The translations under genes and the position numbers were made by a program. Below the pieces are notes generated by a model. It had not been told where the DNA came from. It saw only the letters and a program-made list of their open reading frames with translations, and ran no database searches. DNA of 64,000 nt from Clostridium frigidicarnis (GTDB lineage Bacteria > Bacillota > Clostridia > Clostridiales > Clostridiaceae): NCBI RefSeq assembly GCF_900111985.1, contig NZ_FOKI01000014.1, positions 41,250-105,249 of the forward strand, given 5' to 3'. Below, one piece after another: positions 1 to 8,385 of this stretch (position 1 is the first letter of the stretch; each line of letters opens with the position of its first letter).

Positions 1-68
1 ATAATAACTAATCCTACAACAACTAATGTTACTCCCAATCTTTTATTATTTACATTAAAAGACTTCAT
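1..68 (-). CDS. 5' end of a truncated gene for a membrane or secreted protein
   Basis: An ATG (complement of 66-68) opens a frame that runs off the left edge of the window after 22 codons. The visible product starts MKSFNVNNKRLG and continues into a hydrophobic run (VTLVVVGLVI), which looks like a membrane anchor or signal peptide. Purine-rich sequence (AGAGGG and AAAGGT) lies just upstream as a possible ribosome site. It is co-oriented with the gene ending at 140. Function cannot be judged from the fragment. Confidence 0.5.
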   Translation of the reverse strand, partial: MKSFNVNNKRLGVTLVVVGLVI

Positions 69-98
69 ACCTTTAACCCTCTTTTCTTCTATGTATTA

Positions 99-123
99 CA
101 TGTCCATACAATATATGGACATG
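99..123. repeat. Perfect 10-bp inverted repeat
   Basis: CATGTCCATA (99-108) and TATGGACATG (114-123) flank a 5-nt loop, between the end of the 403-codon gene and the start of the truncated gene. No T-tract follows on the minus strand, so it is a weak terminator candidate; it could equally be an operator for the truncated gene. Confidence 0.5.
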
Positions 124-139
124 CTAAAATATACTTAGA

Positions 140-1351
140 TCATTTCATAGGAACTACTATCATAGAATTTCTAAAATCATAAAACATAACCCAATATCCC
201 ATTTCACTTTCTTTTTCATTTTGTATTTTTTCAGTAATCCAAGTAACAAAACCTGATTTTCCTCCATAAGGTTGTTCACATTTATCTTTGGTTCCTGGTA
301 TAGCATATACTAGATACTTCATATTCCCATCAGCATCGTACATTAGTCCCATCATATAATGGCCATGCTTTCTTATATATGGGAAGTAATTCAACATAGG
401 ATAATATGCTATTGTATACTTATTGTAATTTGACATGTTGCACATAGTATCCAATTCTTCCACTGGTATTTTATACCATTTACATTTATTCATATTAGGG
501 CATATATTTTTAGCTTCTTCAAATCCCAACATTGCACTCTTAAAGAATTCTCCCATACTGCCTTTAGGATTTTCATCTATCATCTCTTCTAATTTTTTTT
601 CTTCTTCTCTTCTTTCATCTTTTATTTGCTCATCAATTTCTCTCTCATAATTATCAAATTCTACTTTTTTACATTTACAATCATCATCTTTACCTTTATC
701 ATCATAATCATCATCTTTGCCTTTATCATCATCTTTCTCCTTTGTTTCACTATCATAATCATCATCTTTACATTTTTTAGGTTCTACTTTTTCATCTTTT
801 TTCTTATGTTCTTTTTTTACATCCTCATCTTTCTTTTTATGCTCCTCTTTCTTTTTATACTCATCCTTTTCATCGTTCTTAATATCTTTTTCAATCTCTT
901 TCATTTCCTCTTTCTTACAATTAATCATTCCATAGTTTTTAAATCCCTGAGGTATATCACTTGATGCAAATCCATGCATTAAATATACAACTTTTTCTCC
1001 TATAAATTTGACAATAGCAGCTCCTCCTACTTTGTCAATTTCTATACCTGTTCCTCCTATATTATCTAGGCTATACTCATAGGTAACGTCAGCTCTACCA
1101 TTATCATCTATGTTCAATATCCCTAGATTAATAATTTTTTTGCAATCTTTCTTATTGCATATCAATATCATGTAACAATTATTTTTATCCTTTTTTATAT
1201 TTTGAACGTAATAGGATACTTTACATTTATCATTTTTTGTTTCTACTTTTGCGTATCCGGATATCTGTTTATCTTGTGAAACAGAGTATCCTTTCTCATC
1301 TTCTTGTAAAATTATAAAATATCTACTATATGGCTTCTTACTACTAGACAC
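140..1351 (-). CDS. Conserved clostridial-type two-domain protein with a Lys/Asp-rich linker
   Basis: 403 codons with a GTG start preceded by GGAGGT nine bases upstream. Three parts are visible. Residues about 7-145 form a compact N-terminal domain (YSRYFIILQEDEKGYS near the start). Residues about 150-255 are an extremely charged linker rich in KKKDE and GKDDDYD units. Residues about 285-403 form an aromatic C-terminal domain containing YFPYIRKHGHYMMG and PYGGKSGFVTW. There is no signal peptide or membrane span. I recognise the two terminal domains only as clostridial protein of unknown function. It lies downstream of rsmA in the same direction, where Bacillus keeps yabG, but it does not resemble YabG. 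A structural or spore-associated role is possible but is only a guess. Confidence 0.8.
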   Translation of the reverse strand: MSSSKKPYSRYFIILQEDEKGYSVSQDKQISGYAKVETKNDKCKVSYYVQNIKKDKNNCYMILICNKKDCKKIINLGILNIDDNGRADVTYEYSLDNIGGTGIEIDKVGGAAIVKFIGEKVVYLMHGFASSDIPQGFKNYGMINCKKEEMKEIEKDIKNDEKDEYKKKEEHKKKDEDVKKEHKKKDEKVEPKKCKDDDYDSETKEKDDDKGKDDDYDDKGKDDDCKCKKVEFDNYEREIDEQIKDERREEEKKLEEMIDENPKGSMGEFFKSAMLGFEEAKNICPNMNKCKWYKIPVEELDTMCNMSNYNKYTIAYYPMLNYFPYIRKHGHYMMGLMYDADGNMKYLVYAIPGTKDKCEQPYGGKSGFVTWITEKIQNEKESEMGYWVMFYDFRNSMIVVPMK

Positions 1352-1672
1352 CTTTATGTTACCTCCACATATTTTTACTCATTATATTATATGTATAACA
1401 TGTAAAAACTTTCCTATTTATTTCTTTTATTTATATACTATTTTAAATCATTACTTAACTTGCTCTAATAAAAACTCATAACATAACCTGGTACTGTAAT
1501 ACTCCCACCTTCTAAAAATTGAGATGACAACTGCATACTATACAGTTATTCTATGGCTACCAACTATAAAAATTCACAGCTATAACACTGTTCTTTTCAA
1601 CTACAAACCTGCAACTCTCTTACCACTTATTTCTGGACAATCTTGCAAAAACTATATGCTTACTTAAAATAA
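1352..1672. other. Gene-free AT-rich stretch
   Basis: No open reading frame with a ribosome site and no recognisable RNA fold is seen between the 403-codon gene and the rsmA terminator. The minus-strand sequence CATATAATA near 1395 is a possible sporulation-type -10 element for the 403-codon gene, but no matching -35 is convincing. Confidence 0.4.
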
Positions 1673-1710
1673 AAAACACATTAAAGTATTATTTTACCTT
1701 AATGTGTTTT
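1673..1710 (-). terminator. Rho-independent terminator after rsmA
   Basis: A 12-bp stem (1673-1684 with 1699-1710) and 14-nt loop is followed on the minus strand by six T residues (complement of 1671-1676). Between it and the rsmA stop lies TTTTTGAATATGTCTTA, a degraded match to the end of the P1 repeat. Confidence 0.8.
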
Positions 1711-1731
1711 ATTATTATTTTTGAATATGTC

Positions 1732-2571
1732 TTATTTGATTGAAAACTTATATACTGAATTAGCTAGAGTTGCAAACTCTTCAAGCGATAAAGTTTCCCC
1801 TCTTCTTTTTTGATCTATTCCTGATTCTATAAATGCACTCTCTAAATCTTCTTTACTTAACCCTAAAGGCTTTAATGCATTCCATAAAGTTTTTCTTCTC
1901 ATATTAAATGATGCTCTTACAACCTTGAAGAACAATTTTTCATCCTCAACTTCAACTCTAGGTTTATCTAATTTATCTAATCTTATTACTATAGAATCAA
2001 CCTTTGGTCTTGGCAAAAATGACGTAGGTGATACTTTTCTAACTATTTTTGTATTGCAATGGTATTGTACTAAAACTGATAAAGATCCATATTCCTTGCA
2101 GTTAGGTTCCGAATCTATTCTCTCTGCTACCTCTTTTTGAATCATTATTGTTAATGATTTAAAGTTATACCCTTTTGTTAAAAGCCTAACTATTATAGGT
2201 GTTGTCACATAATAAGGTAAATTAGCTACTAGCTTTACACTCTCTTCATCACCTATGATTTCATTAAAGTCAACCTTTAATGCATCATTATGTATTAATT
2301 GAAAATTAGGAAATTCATTTAATTCTTCTATTAATATAGGTATTAAATCTGAGTCAAGTTCTATTGCTGTTACTTTTTTAGCTCTAGGTAACATTACTCT
2401 AGTTAACGTACCTACCCCTGGACCTATTTCTATAACAAAATCGTCCTCATTTATTCCTGAACCTACTATAATGTCATCTAAAACCGTATCATCAATCAAA
2501 AAGTTTTGACCTAAACTCTTGCTAAATTTAAACTTATGTTTTTCAACTATCTCTCTAGTCTTATTATCCAT
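1732..2571 (-). CDS. rsmA: 16S rRNA (adenine1518-N6/adenine1519-N6)-dimethyltransferase
   Basis: 279 residues, normal length for RsmA/KsgA. It dimethylates two adjacent adenines in the 3'-terminal hairpin of 16S rRNA using S-adenosylmethionine. Visible motifs are the SAM-binding [12 protein letters not shown] near residue 46, the catalytic [10 protein letters not shown] near residue 116, and a C-terminal helical region with [11 protein letters not shown]. The ATG follows TAGGAG. It starts 12 nt after the rnmV stop, so the two are probably co-transcribed as in other Firmicutes. The last codons abut a degraded P1-like repeat end. Identification is secure. Confidence 0.97.
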   Translation of the reverse strand: MDNKTREIVEKHKFKFSKSLGQNFLIDDTVLDDIIVGSGINEDDFVIEIGPGVGTLTRVMLPRAKKVTAIELDSDLIPILIEELNEFPNFQLIHNDALKVDFNEIIGDEESVKLVANLPYYVTTPIIVRLLTKGYNFKSLTIMIQKEVAERIDSEPNCKEYGSLSVLVQYHCNTKIVRKVSPTSFLPRPKVDSIVIRLDKLDKPRVEVEDEKLFFKVVRASFNMRRKTLWNALKPLGLSKEDLESAFIESGIDQKRRGETLSLEEFATLANSVYKFSIK

Positions 2572-2583
2572 ATATCTTATCTC

Positions 2584-3120
2584 CTAAATATTAATTTTCT
2601 TTATAGCTTTAACGAACTCTTCCTTCGTTATCCCAAAATTATTTAACCTAGATATAAACTGATTTGCATTACAATATCCTATCCCAAGCTCTTTTCCAAG
2701 CTTATCTCTTCTTTCCTTTGAGTTAGGATCTCCAACTAATTTAAAAAACATCATATCTTGAATATTAAATTCTTCTCGCTTTTCTTTAACTGTGCATTTT
2801 GCTTTCTCTAAAGCTTTAATTATTACTTCTGGTTCGGCATTCTCAACACCTATATCATCACCTTTAGTGCCCTCGCTTTGTGTTATATATGCATGTTTTA
2901 TTCCTTCTACTCTTTTTGATATTATTCTTCTTATTTTATCTCCAGCAAAATCAGGATCAGTTAACACTATAACTCCCTGTCTTTTTTGTGCTTCTTTTAT
3001 CCTATCTATTACTTTTTTATTTATTCCAAAGCCGCCTACTGCAATAAGTTCAGCATCTACTGCCCTTTTTACCGCTGTTATATCATCTCTACCTTCTACA
3101 ACAATAACTTCTTTAATCAA
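2584..3120 (-). CDS. rnmV: Ribonuclease M5 (5S rRNA maturation)
   Basis: 178 residues. RNase M5 trims the 5S rRNA precursor on the ribosome. The N-terminal TOPRIM domain is clear: VVEGRDDITAVKRA with the catalytic Glu near residue 9, and LTDPDFAGDKIRR with the DxD motif near residue 54. The start is TTG: AAAGGGAG lies eight bases upstream and no ATG is available. It sits between the yabE-like gene and rsmA in the usual Firmicutes order (tatD-yabE-rnmV-rsmA), all on the minus strand. Confidence 0.95.
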   Translation of the reverse strand: MIKEVIVVEGRDDITAVKRAVDAELIAVGGFGINKKVIDRIKEAQKRQGVIVLTDPDFAGDKIRRIISKRVEGIKHAYITQSEGTKGDDIGVENAEPEVIIKALEKAKCTVKEKREEFNIQDMMFFKLVGDPNSKERRDKLGKELGIGYCNANQFISRLNNFGITKEEFVKAIKKINI

Positions 3121-3177
3121 TTATTCTACTCCCTTTCACTAAACCTTATTTATATATTATACACACAATTTATTAAG

Positions 3178-3470
3178 AACAAAAGGCTGCGCCCTTTTTT
3201 AATTGAGAATTGATAATTGTCAATTGATGATTATTGTTGGAAGTCACAGACTTCCTAAATATAGAGTTGAAAGTTGAAAGTTCAGGTTGAAAATCACAGA
3301 TTTTCTTTAATTATATTTTAAAAATTTTAAAACCCTCCTAAGAAGATTTATCCTTCAATTGTCAATTCTCAATCGTCAATTGTCAATTCATTTCAATCTC
3401 CCTAAAACGATCTATCCTAAACTTGTCACTCTGTAAAGTTCTCAATTAAAAAACTGTCTTTATTCTTAGA
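3178..3470. repeat. P3 degenerate hairpin repeat (copy A), fills the gap before rnmV
   Basis: This gene-free stretch is built from AAAAGGCTGCGCCCTTTTTT (terminator-like), then TTGAGAATTGATAATTG, GTTGAAAGTTGAAAG, the core TTGAAAATCACAGATTTTC, AAGATTTATCCTTCAA and a return arm of TTGTCAATTCTCAATCG type. The two sides are partly complementary, so the unit can fold into a long imperfect hairpin. The same motifs recur at about 14 loci in the window. Confidence 0.75.
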
Positions 3471-3519
3471 TTTTATCATCATTTTAGAATCAAAAAATTT
3501 TATATTTTGCTACATAAAT

Positions 3520-3565
3520 AAAATAAGCAGTAGGAGGGGCATACCCCTCAACTACTGCTTATTTT
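3520..3565 (-). terminator. Hairpin overlapping the stop of the yabE-like gene
   Basis: A long stem (3520-3533 with 3552-3565, extended by GAGGGG/CCCCTC) encloses the last codons and stop of the yabE-like gene. The arms end in AAAATAAG/CTTATTTT, giving only a short T-run on the minus strand. Confidence 0.65.
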
Positions 3566-4581
3566 AAGACATACATAGTTACATATTTTACTCCCCAATT
3601 ATATACCTCGCTTGGAGAATCAAAAAACAAGTCTATTCTATTTCCCTTTATAGCACCACCAGTATCAGAAGCTATAGCATATCCATATCCTTCTACATAA
3701 ACCTTTGATCCCAAAGGAATGACTCTTGGATCTACCGCTATAGTACTATATCCATTTGGATTTCTAACTGTTGCTGTTCCTGATGCCGTAATGTGATTTC
3801 CATTATTTCCAGTATCACAATATGCTGTTGATCTAACTTGCATTGATAATTTGTATAAAGTTTGATCTGCAGCACCTCTAGATAGATTTAGAACTCCCAA
3901 AGTTCCTTGTAACATGATCTTATCAGTTGGTTGTTTTACAACATTTTCACTTATGATTTTTCTGGAAACTTCCTTTCCATCCTCATAAACTACTCTAACT
4001 GAAACTTCTCTCTCACCATTTGAACCTTCTTGGACAACTTTAGTTTGATTATTTGCTAAATTATCGTCCTTATTTACAACTGTATTGTAATCTATAGGTT
4101 GAGTTTCAGTAAGTGTTTTTGTTTCAACTCTAACTACTTGAATTTCCATTCCATCATGTACTCTAGAATCTTTGCTTGGAAGAACCCTATCTTCTTCTAT
4201 TACGTTTATTCCTTCTGCTCTTAGCATAGACTCTATGTCTTCTTCAGCTGTTAAAATGTCTACCTGTTGACCATCAACTTTTATCTCAACATTAACAGCC
4301 TTTTTTATATTTATTATGTCATGATTCCCTATATTGGTGTCTAAATTAGGCTCTACTTTGTCCTTTTGTCCAACTTCAATTCTGTTGTCCTTAAGAGCCC
4401 CTTCAACGGTCCTTTTATAAGTTACTACATTCTTTTCTTCTCCGTCTATAACAACTACAACTGTCTTTCTCATACTAACGATAGTAACAACTATCCCAAC
4501 TACAACTAATGACATTATAAATGCCGCCTTTGGACCATTTGAAAAGTACTGCTTACAAATATTTTTAAACTTCTCAACCAT
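3559..4581 (-). CDS. yabE: YabE-like cell-wall protein: DUF348 + G5 + 3D domain
   Basis: 340 residues from the ATG at 4581, which has GGGAGGT upstream; a longer frame opens further upstream but lacks a ribosome site. One N-terminal membrane segment (about residues 18-36) is followed by two DUF348 ubiquitin-like repeats (beginning KTVVVVIDGEEKNVV), a G5 domain (about 180-245) and a C-terminal 3D domain (about 265-340) with the conserved aspartates in AVDPRVIPLGSKVYVEGYG, ASDTGG and RIDLFF. Proteins of this build (YabE/YuiC/resuscitation-factor-like) cleave peptidoglycan outside the cell. It lies in the conserved tatD-yabE-rnmV-rsmA block. Gene symbol by family and position. Confidence 0.88.
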   Translation of the reverse strand: MVEKFKNICKQYFSNGPKAAFIMSLVVVGIVVTIVSMRKTVVVVIDGEEKNVVTYKRTVEGALKDNRIEVGQKDKVEPNLDTNIGNHDIINIKKAVNVEIKVDGQQVDILTAEEDIESMLRAEGINVIEEDRVLPSKDSRVHDGMEIQVVRVETKTLTETQPIDYNTVVNKDDNLANNQTKVVQEGSNGEREVSVRVVYEDGKEVSRKIISENVVKQPTDKIMLQGTLGVLNLSRGAADQTLYKLSMQVRSTAYCDTGNNGNHITASGTATVRNPNGYSTIAVDPRVIPLGSKVYVEGYGYAIASDTGGAIKGNRIDLFFDSPSEVYNWGVKYVTMYVLK

Positions 4582-4854
4582 TCCATTACCTCCCTCTGGC
4601 AAAACATACTTGTACATTATAGCTTGCATGTAGAAACTTGTCAAATTTGCAAGAAAATCATCGACAAGCACTCATAAAAGCCCTAATAAAAAAATCTGTA
4701 TAAAAAATTATATGATTGCGTTATCTTTGTCAGTAGGGTGAATAAAAACTCAGCTATCCCAAGAGTATGGTGATTATTTAACATATTTATATTGTAATAT
4801 TTGTTGTTTGAATTTTTTTCCATTTATTTTTTTATAGTTTATGTATATTCTATA

Positions 4855-5631
4855 TTATCTTTTTAAACTTAGCAACTCTTTTATATTCGAAATAGTTTGA
4901 TTATTTAAATCATTTACTGGAATTTCTTTTATTTCCGCTATTTTTTCAACTATATACTTTATATAATTAGATTGATTTCTTTTACCTCTAAAAGGACTTG
5001 GTGACATATAGGGGCAATCTGTTTCTACTAATATTCTATCCAATGGTATCTCTTTTGCTACTTCAATTATTTTTTTTGCATTTTTAAATGTTATAACCCC
5101 AGTAAATCCTATGTAATATCCTAATTTCAAACATTCCCTAGAGAACTCAACGCTCCCTGAAAAACAATGAACTACACCTTTTACATTAGGAAATTCCTTC
5201 ATAATATTTAATGTGTCCTCATGTGCATCTCTATCATGTATTACAACTGGTAAATTTAACTTTTCTGCTAAAGCCATTTGTTTTCTAAATGCATCTTTTT
5301 GAGTCTCCTTTGGTGGATTTGTATCCCAGTAATAATCTAACCCAATCTCACCTATAGCTCTTACTTTTTCAAAAGAAGCTAATTTTTCTATTTCTTCTAA
5401 AACATCTTTAGTAACTTCATTGGCATACTCAGGATGTATTCCAACTGCAGCATAAAACATATCATATTTCTTAGATAACTCCACTGAACCCCTAGCACCC
5501 TGTAATGACGCGCCGCAATTTAATACCCCTATTACTCCCTTAGATTTTATATCTTCTATTACAGCTTCTCTATCATCATTAAACGATTCATCATCATAAT
5601 GAGCATGTGAATCAAATATCTTTATATCCAT
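4855..5631 (-). CDS. tatD: TatD family metal-dependent deoxyribonuclease
   Basis: 258 residues from the ATG at 5631; an upstream in-frame GTG overlaps the TAGGAG ribosome site and is unlikely. Metal ligands of the TatD TIM barrel are visible in order: FDSHAHYDD (HxH, near residue 9), AIGEIGLDYYWD (Glu, near 93), VVIHDRDAHED (His, near 130), VHCFSG (His, near 155) and VETDCPYMSP (Asp, near 205). The family hydrolyses DNA 3' ends and has been linked to DNA repair. The 270 bp between it and the yabE-like gene hold no gene. Confidence 0.94.
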   Translation of the reverse strand: MDIKIFDSHAHYDDESFNDDREAVIEDIKSKGVIGVLNCGASLQGARGSVELSKKYDMFYAAVGIHPEYANEVTKDVLEEIEKLASFEKVRAIGEIGLDYYWDTNPPKETQKDAFRKQMALAEKLNLPVVIHDRDAHEDTLNIMKEFPNVKGVVHCFSGSVEFSRECLKLGYYIGFTGVITFKNAKKIIEVAKEIPLDRILVETDCPYMSPSPFRGKRNQSNYIKYIVEKIAEIKEIPVNDLNNQTISNIKELLSLKR

Positions 5632-5747
5632 TAAACTCACTCCTATATTTAAAATTATATGTAAATTATAACCTAATTATTAAAATAAGTATATTAATTG
5701 GAGTATAGGAAATCATATATTATGTATTAACTTTAGGAGGTTTTTTT

Positions 5748-5954
5748 ATGCAAGGAACTGTTAAATGGTTTAATGCTCAAAAAGGATTTGGTTTTATAAC
5801 AACTGAAAATGGAGATGATGTTTTCGTTCACTTTTCAGCGATTGTTAATGATGGCTTTAAAGAATTAGCAGAAGGTCAATCTGTTAGTTTTGATATAGCA
5901 GAAGGTGATAAAGGAAATCAAGCTGTTAATGTTATATCTAATTCAAAAGAGTAA
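5748..5954 (+). CDS. Cold-shock protein (CspA/CspB family)
   Basis: 68 residues forming a single OB fold that binds single-stranded RNA and DNA and acts as an RNA chaperone. RNP1 (KGFGFI, residues 13-18) and RNP2 (VFVHF, residues 28-32) are intact. A strong TTAGGAGG lies upstream of the ATG. It is monocistronic, divergent from tatD and ends at a perfect palindromic terminator. Family members are often autoregulated through the 5' leader; the leader here is short and I see no cold-box motif I can vouch for. Confidence 0.96.
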   Translation: MQGTVKWFNAQKGFGFITTENGDDVFVHFSAIVNDGFKELAEGQSVSFDIAEGDKGNQAVNVISNSKE

Positions 5955-5983
5955 TTTTATATTAAACCATAAATTACTGAATT

Positions 5984-6027
5984 AAAAAGTACGCTATAAA
6001 ATGTATACATTTTATAGCGTACTTTTT
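5984..6027. terminator. 44-bp perfect palindrome, bidirectional terminator
   Basis: The sequence is its own reverse complement over 44 bases (arms begin AAAAAGTACGC and end GCGTACTTTTT). It lies between the convergent cold-shock gene and the DUF445 gene, so it can terminate both transcripts. Confidence 0.9.
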
Positions 6028-6028
6028 T

Positions 6029-7195
6029 CTAGTATAAAGATGATAATATAGGTGATAAAATACCCATAATACAGCCCAATAATGCACCTAACCATGTTAT
6101 TGCCTTTAATTCTTTATTAGCAATATCAACTATAAGTTTTTCTGCAAACTCAACTGGAAATGAATTTATTTGATTTTCTATTATTCTTTCTATATCTAAT
6201 AAATCAACAATTTCTTCTCCCTGTTTACTTATAAAGTTTGAATATGAACCTTTCACTATGTTATTTACAACTGCTATTATTTTATTTTCATTACCATTAA
6301 TTAAATCTGATATGTTTATATCGAAAATATTATCTATGGCAGAATTTATTAATGATTCATTTAATATATGTATACTTATTTTATCACTTAACAGTTCTAG
6401 TAATTTTTCTTTATCTTCACAATCAATTTCTTCAATTATATCCTTTATATTTTGATTTCCTATTTTATCTATTATTTTATATATCATTAAAATAATTTCA
6501 TTTTGGATATCTGGTTTGTAAATATTGTTTTCTATATATGATATTACTTTTTCATATATAGTATCTGCATTTATAAACATAGCCATTAATGGATTAACAT
6601 TAGATGATACCCCTGATGAAATTGCTGATTTTATTTTATTTTCCATTAAAGGATCTTTTATTGCCGTAACTATATCTAAACTTATAGTTTCTTTATTTTT
6701 CTCTACATACATCTTTATAACATCTACACTTTTGTTTCCAATTACTTCAGTTACAGTATAATCACTATTCTTTAGCTGACTTCCCTTGCTATTAATAAAA
6801 TTCTTTATAGCACCTTTAACCTTCTGACTTTTCCCCAAGTTTATAATTTTATTGTTAATATTGTTTTTTAATGGCATTAATTTATCGCCTAATTTCAAGT
6901 TTGATTTTCCCAAACTAATAACTTTATCATTTATTAGTTTTTCTATGTGATTATAAATTTTATCACTACACAGTTCACTAACTAAAGTTTCTTTTGATAA
7001 TAAATGTTTACCAACAGTTTCTCCAACGCTTTTAGCTATTCTTTTTTGTTCTTTTGGTATAAGACCAGGTGTAAATGGTATTTTTATTCCTAATATTCTT
7101 TTTTCAGTATAAGGTCTAAAAAGCATTTTTATAGCTAACCAGTTTGTTATATACCCTATAAAGGCTCCTGTAATACAAGCTATTATATATTTCAT
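6029..7195 (-). CDS. DUF445 family membrane protein (YheB-like)
   Basis: 388 residues. The N-terminus is a membrane segment (YIIACITGAFIGYITNWLAI) followed by KMLFRPYTEKRILGIKIPFTPGLIPKEQKRIA, typical of the DUF445 family; a second membrane segment closes the protein (LGALLGCIMGILSPIL). The middle is helical and polar. Bacillus YheB belongs here and no biochemical function is established. The ATG has AGGAGG upstream. It ends on the shared palindromic terminator with the cold-shock gene, and its promoter region is shared with the divergent Crp-family gene. Confidence 0.85.
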   Translation of the reverse strand: MKYIIACITGAFIGYITNWLAIKMLFRPYTEKRILGIKIPFTPGLIPKEQKRIAKSVGETVGKHLLSKETLVSELCSDKIYNHIEKLINDKVISLGKSNLKLGDKLMPLKNNINNKIINLGKSQKVKGAIKNFINSKGSQLKNSDYTVTEVIGNKSVDVIKMYVEKNKETISLDIVTAIKDPLMENKIKSAISSGVSSNVNPLMAMFINADTIYEKVISYIENNIYKPDIQNEIILMIYKIIDKIGNQNIKDIIEEIDCEDKEKLLELLSDKISIHILNESLINSAIDNIFDINISDLINGNENKIIAVVNNIVKGSYSNFISKQGEEIVDLLDIERIIENQINSFPVEFAEKLIVDIANKELKAITWLGALLGCIMGILSPILSSLY

Positions 7196-7295
7196 TTTTT
7201 CTCCTCCTCTTTATACTATATAGTACAACTCAATATTGATTATATGTTTTATTTACATGTATTTCAATATTGTCTTAGAATAACTTAAGTTTTTC

Positions 7296-7325
7296 TTGTA
7301 TATGCTATAAATTAAAAGCTATAAT
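7296..7325 (+). promoter_or_regulatory. Putative promoter for the Crp-family regulator
   Basis: TTGTAT (7296-7301), an 18-bp spacer and TATAAT (7320-7325). Transcription from here would pass through P1 copy 1 before reaching the gene, giving the mRNA a long hairpin leader. Confidence 0.45.
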
Positions 7326-7342
7326 TATTGTAAATTAGTTTT

Positions 7343-7504
7343 AGGCACATGAAAGAAAATAACAAATCCAAGATGCCATGTATATTTTGTGTCAGACAAG
7401 AAAGTGATATTAGTTCACATTATAGACTATGGGCTAATATCGATGACGCAGTATGGCACAAAATAGACTAGCATACTGACTTGTTATTTTTTTGAATATG
7501 CCTT
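7343..7504 (+). repeat. P1 palindromic element, copy 1 (full length)
   Basis: Starts AGGCACATGAAAGAAAATAA and ends TTGAATATGCCT, with inner arms ATGCCATGTATATTTTG and ATAGACTAGCATACTGAC. Both halves are near complements, so the whole unit is one long imperfect hairpin. It is flanked by TTA on the left and TTA on the right. It lies between the divergent DUF445 and Crp-family genes, ending 14 nt before the Crp-family ATG. Confidence 0.85.
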
Positions 7505-7517
7505 AATAGGTGATTAT

Positions 7518-8204
7518 ATGAATATATTAAACTATCTAGATATTTTAAAGACAAACAAATTATTTAAGGTTTTTGAGAATAATGATTTAACTAATATATT
7601 TTCTCATATTAACTACACAATAAGTAAATATGAAAAAAATGATATTATATTTATGGAAGATGATCTCTGTACATCTTTAAGTGTAATTTTAGATGGTGGT
7701 GTAGAAATACAAAAGATAGATATTTCCGGAAAAATATTGAAAGTTTCTAGATTTAAATCTGGAGATGTTTTTGGTGAAAATCTTATCTTTGGAGATCGCA
7801 ACTCATATCCTATGACTGTTGTAGCAGATTCAAACTCTATTATACTTAATATAAGTAAAGATTCCTTAGCTAAGCTTTGTGAATCAAATTCTACATTCTT
7901 ATATGAATTTTTAAAGATACAGTCTAATAAAGCCTTTGCTTTAAGTAGTAAGATTAAAGAAGTTACACTAAAAACTATTCGCCAAAAAATATGCGAGTTT
8001 CTTTTAAGTGAATACAAAAATAATAACAATAACAGCAAAATTAAACTTACAACTTCTAAAAAAGAATGGGCAGATAAATTAGGTGTACAAAGACCATCTC
8101 TTTCTAGGGAATTAATTAAACTTAAAGATGATGGCATAATTGATTATGATAGAGACATTATAATTATTAAAGATTTGGAAATGCTGGAAGATATGATGAA
8201 CTAA
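7518..8204 (+). CDS. Crp/Fnr family transcriptional regulator
   Basis: 228 residues. Residues about 15-130 are a cyclic-nucleotide-binding beta roll (RFKSGDVFGENLIFGDRNSY), and residues about 145-220 a Crp-type winged helix (KEWADKLGVQRPSLSRELIKL). No N-terminal cysteine cluster is present, so it is not a classical Fnr oxygen sensor. Clostridial members of this type include regulators of hcp and of redox or nitrosative stress, but no target gene is adjacent and the effector is unknown. The ribosome site (AGGTGAT) is weak and lies directly after the P1 repeat. Confidence 0.9.
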   Translation: MNILNYLDILKTNKLFKVFENNDLTNIFSHINYTISKYEKNDIIFMEDDLCTSLSVILDGGVEIQKIDISGKILKVSRFKSGDVFGENLIFGDRNSYPMTVVADSNSIILNISKDSLAKLCESNSTFLYEFLKIQSNKAFALSSKIKEVTLKTIRQKICEFLLSEYKNNNNNSKIKLTTSKKEWADKLGVQRPSLSRELIKLKDDGIIDYDRDIIIIKDLEMLEDMMN

Positions 8205-8216
8205 CTTTTTTAAGTG

Positions 8217-8280
8217 ATAAGTTTCAAATGGCAAGTTACAAGTTGTCACTAATTAAAGCTTTCAATTCTCAACTAAAAAA
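8217..8280. repeat. P3 repeat fragment (copy B)
   Basis: GTGATAAGTTTCAAATGGCAAGTTACAAGTTGTCACTA followed by TTCAATTCTCAACTAAAAAA, a short form of the P3 family with GTGA...TCAC complementarity. Confidence 0.6.
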
Positions 8281-8301
8281 ATAATATGTATACTTAAAAT
8301 T

Positions 8302-8346
8302 AAAAGCTGTGAAATTAAATTTAAAACATTTAATTTCACAGCTTTT
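8302..8346. terminator. Bidirectional terminator between the Crp-family gene and metG
   Basis: A 19-bp perfect stem (8302-8320 with 8328-8346) around a 7-nt loop, with AAAAGCTGTG/CACAGCTTTT outer arms. Immediately after it comes TTGAATGTGCCTTAA, an isolated P1 terminus, suggesting the hairpin replaced the rest of a P1 copy. Confidence 0.85.
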
Positions 8347-8385
8347 TGAATGTGCCTTAAATCTTTATTTATATTTTGAAATGTA

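Noticed and set aside
626..964. Plus-strand frame of 112 codons rich in Phe and Ile
   Set aside because: It is the antisense of the Lys/Asp-rich linker of the 140-1351 gene; composition explains the lack of stops.
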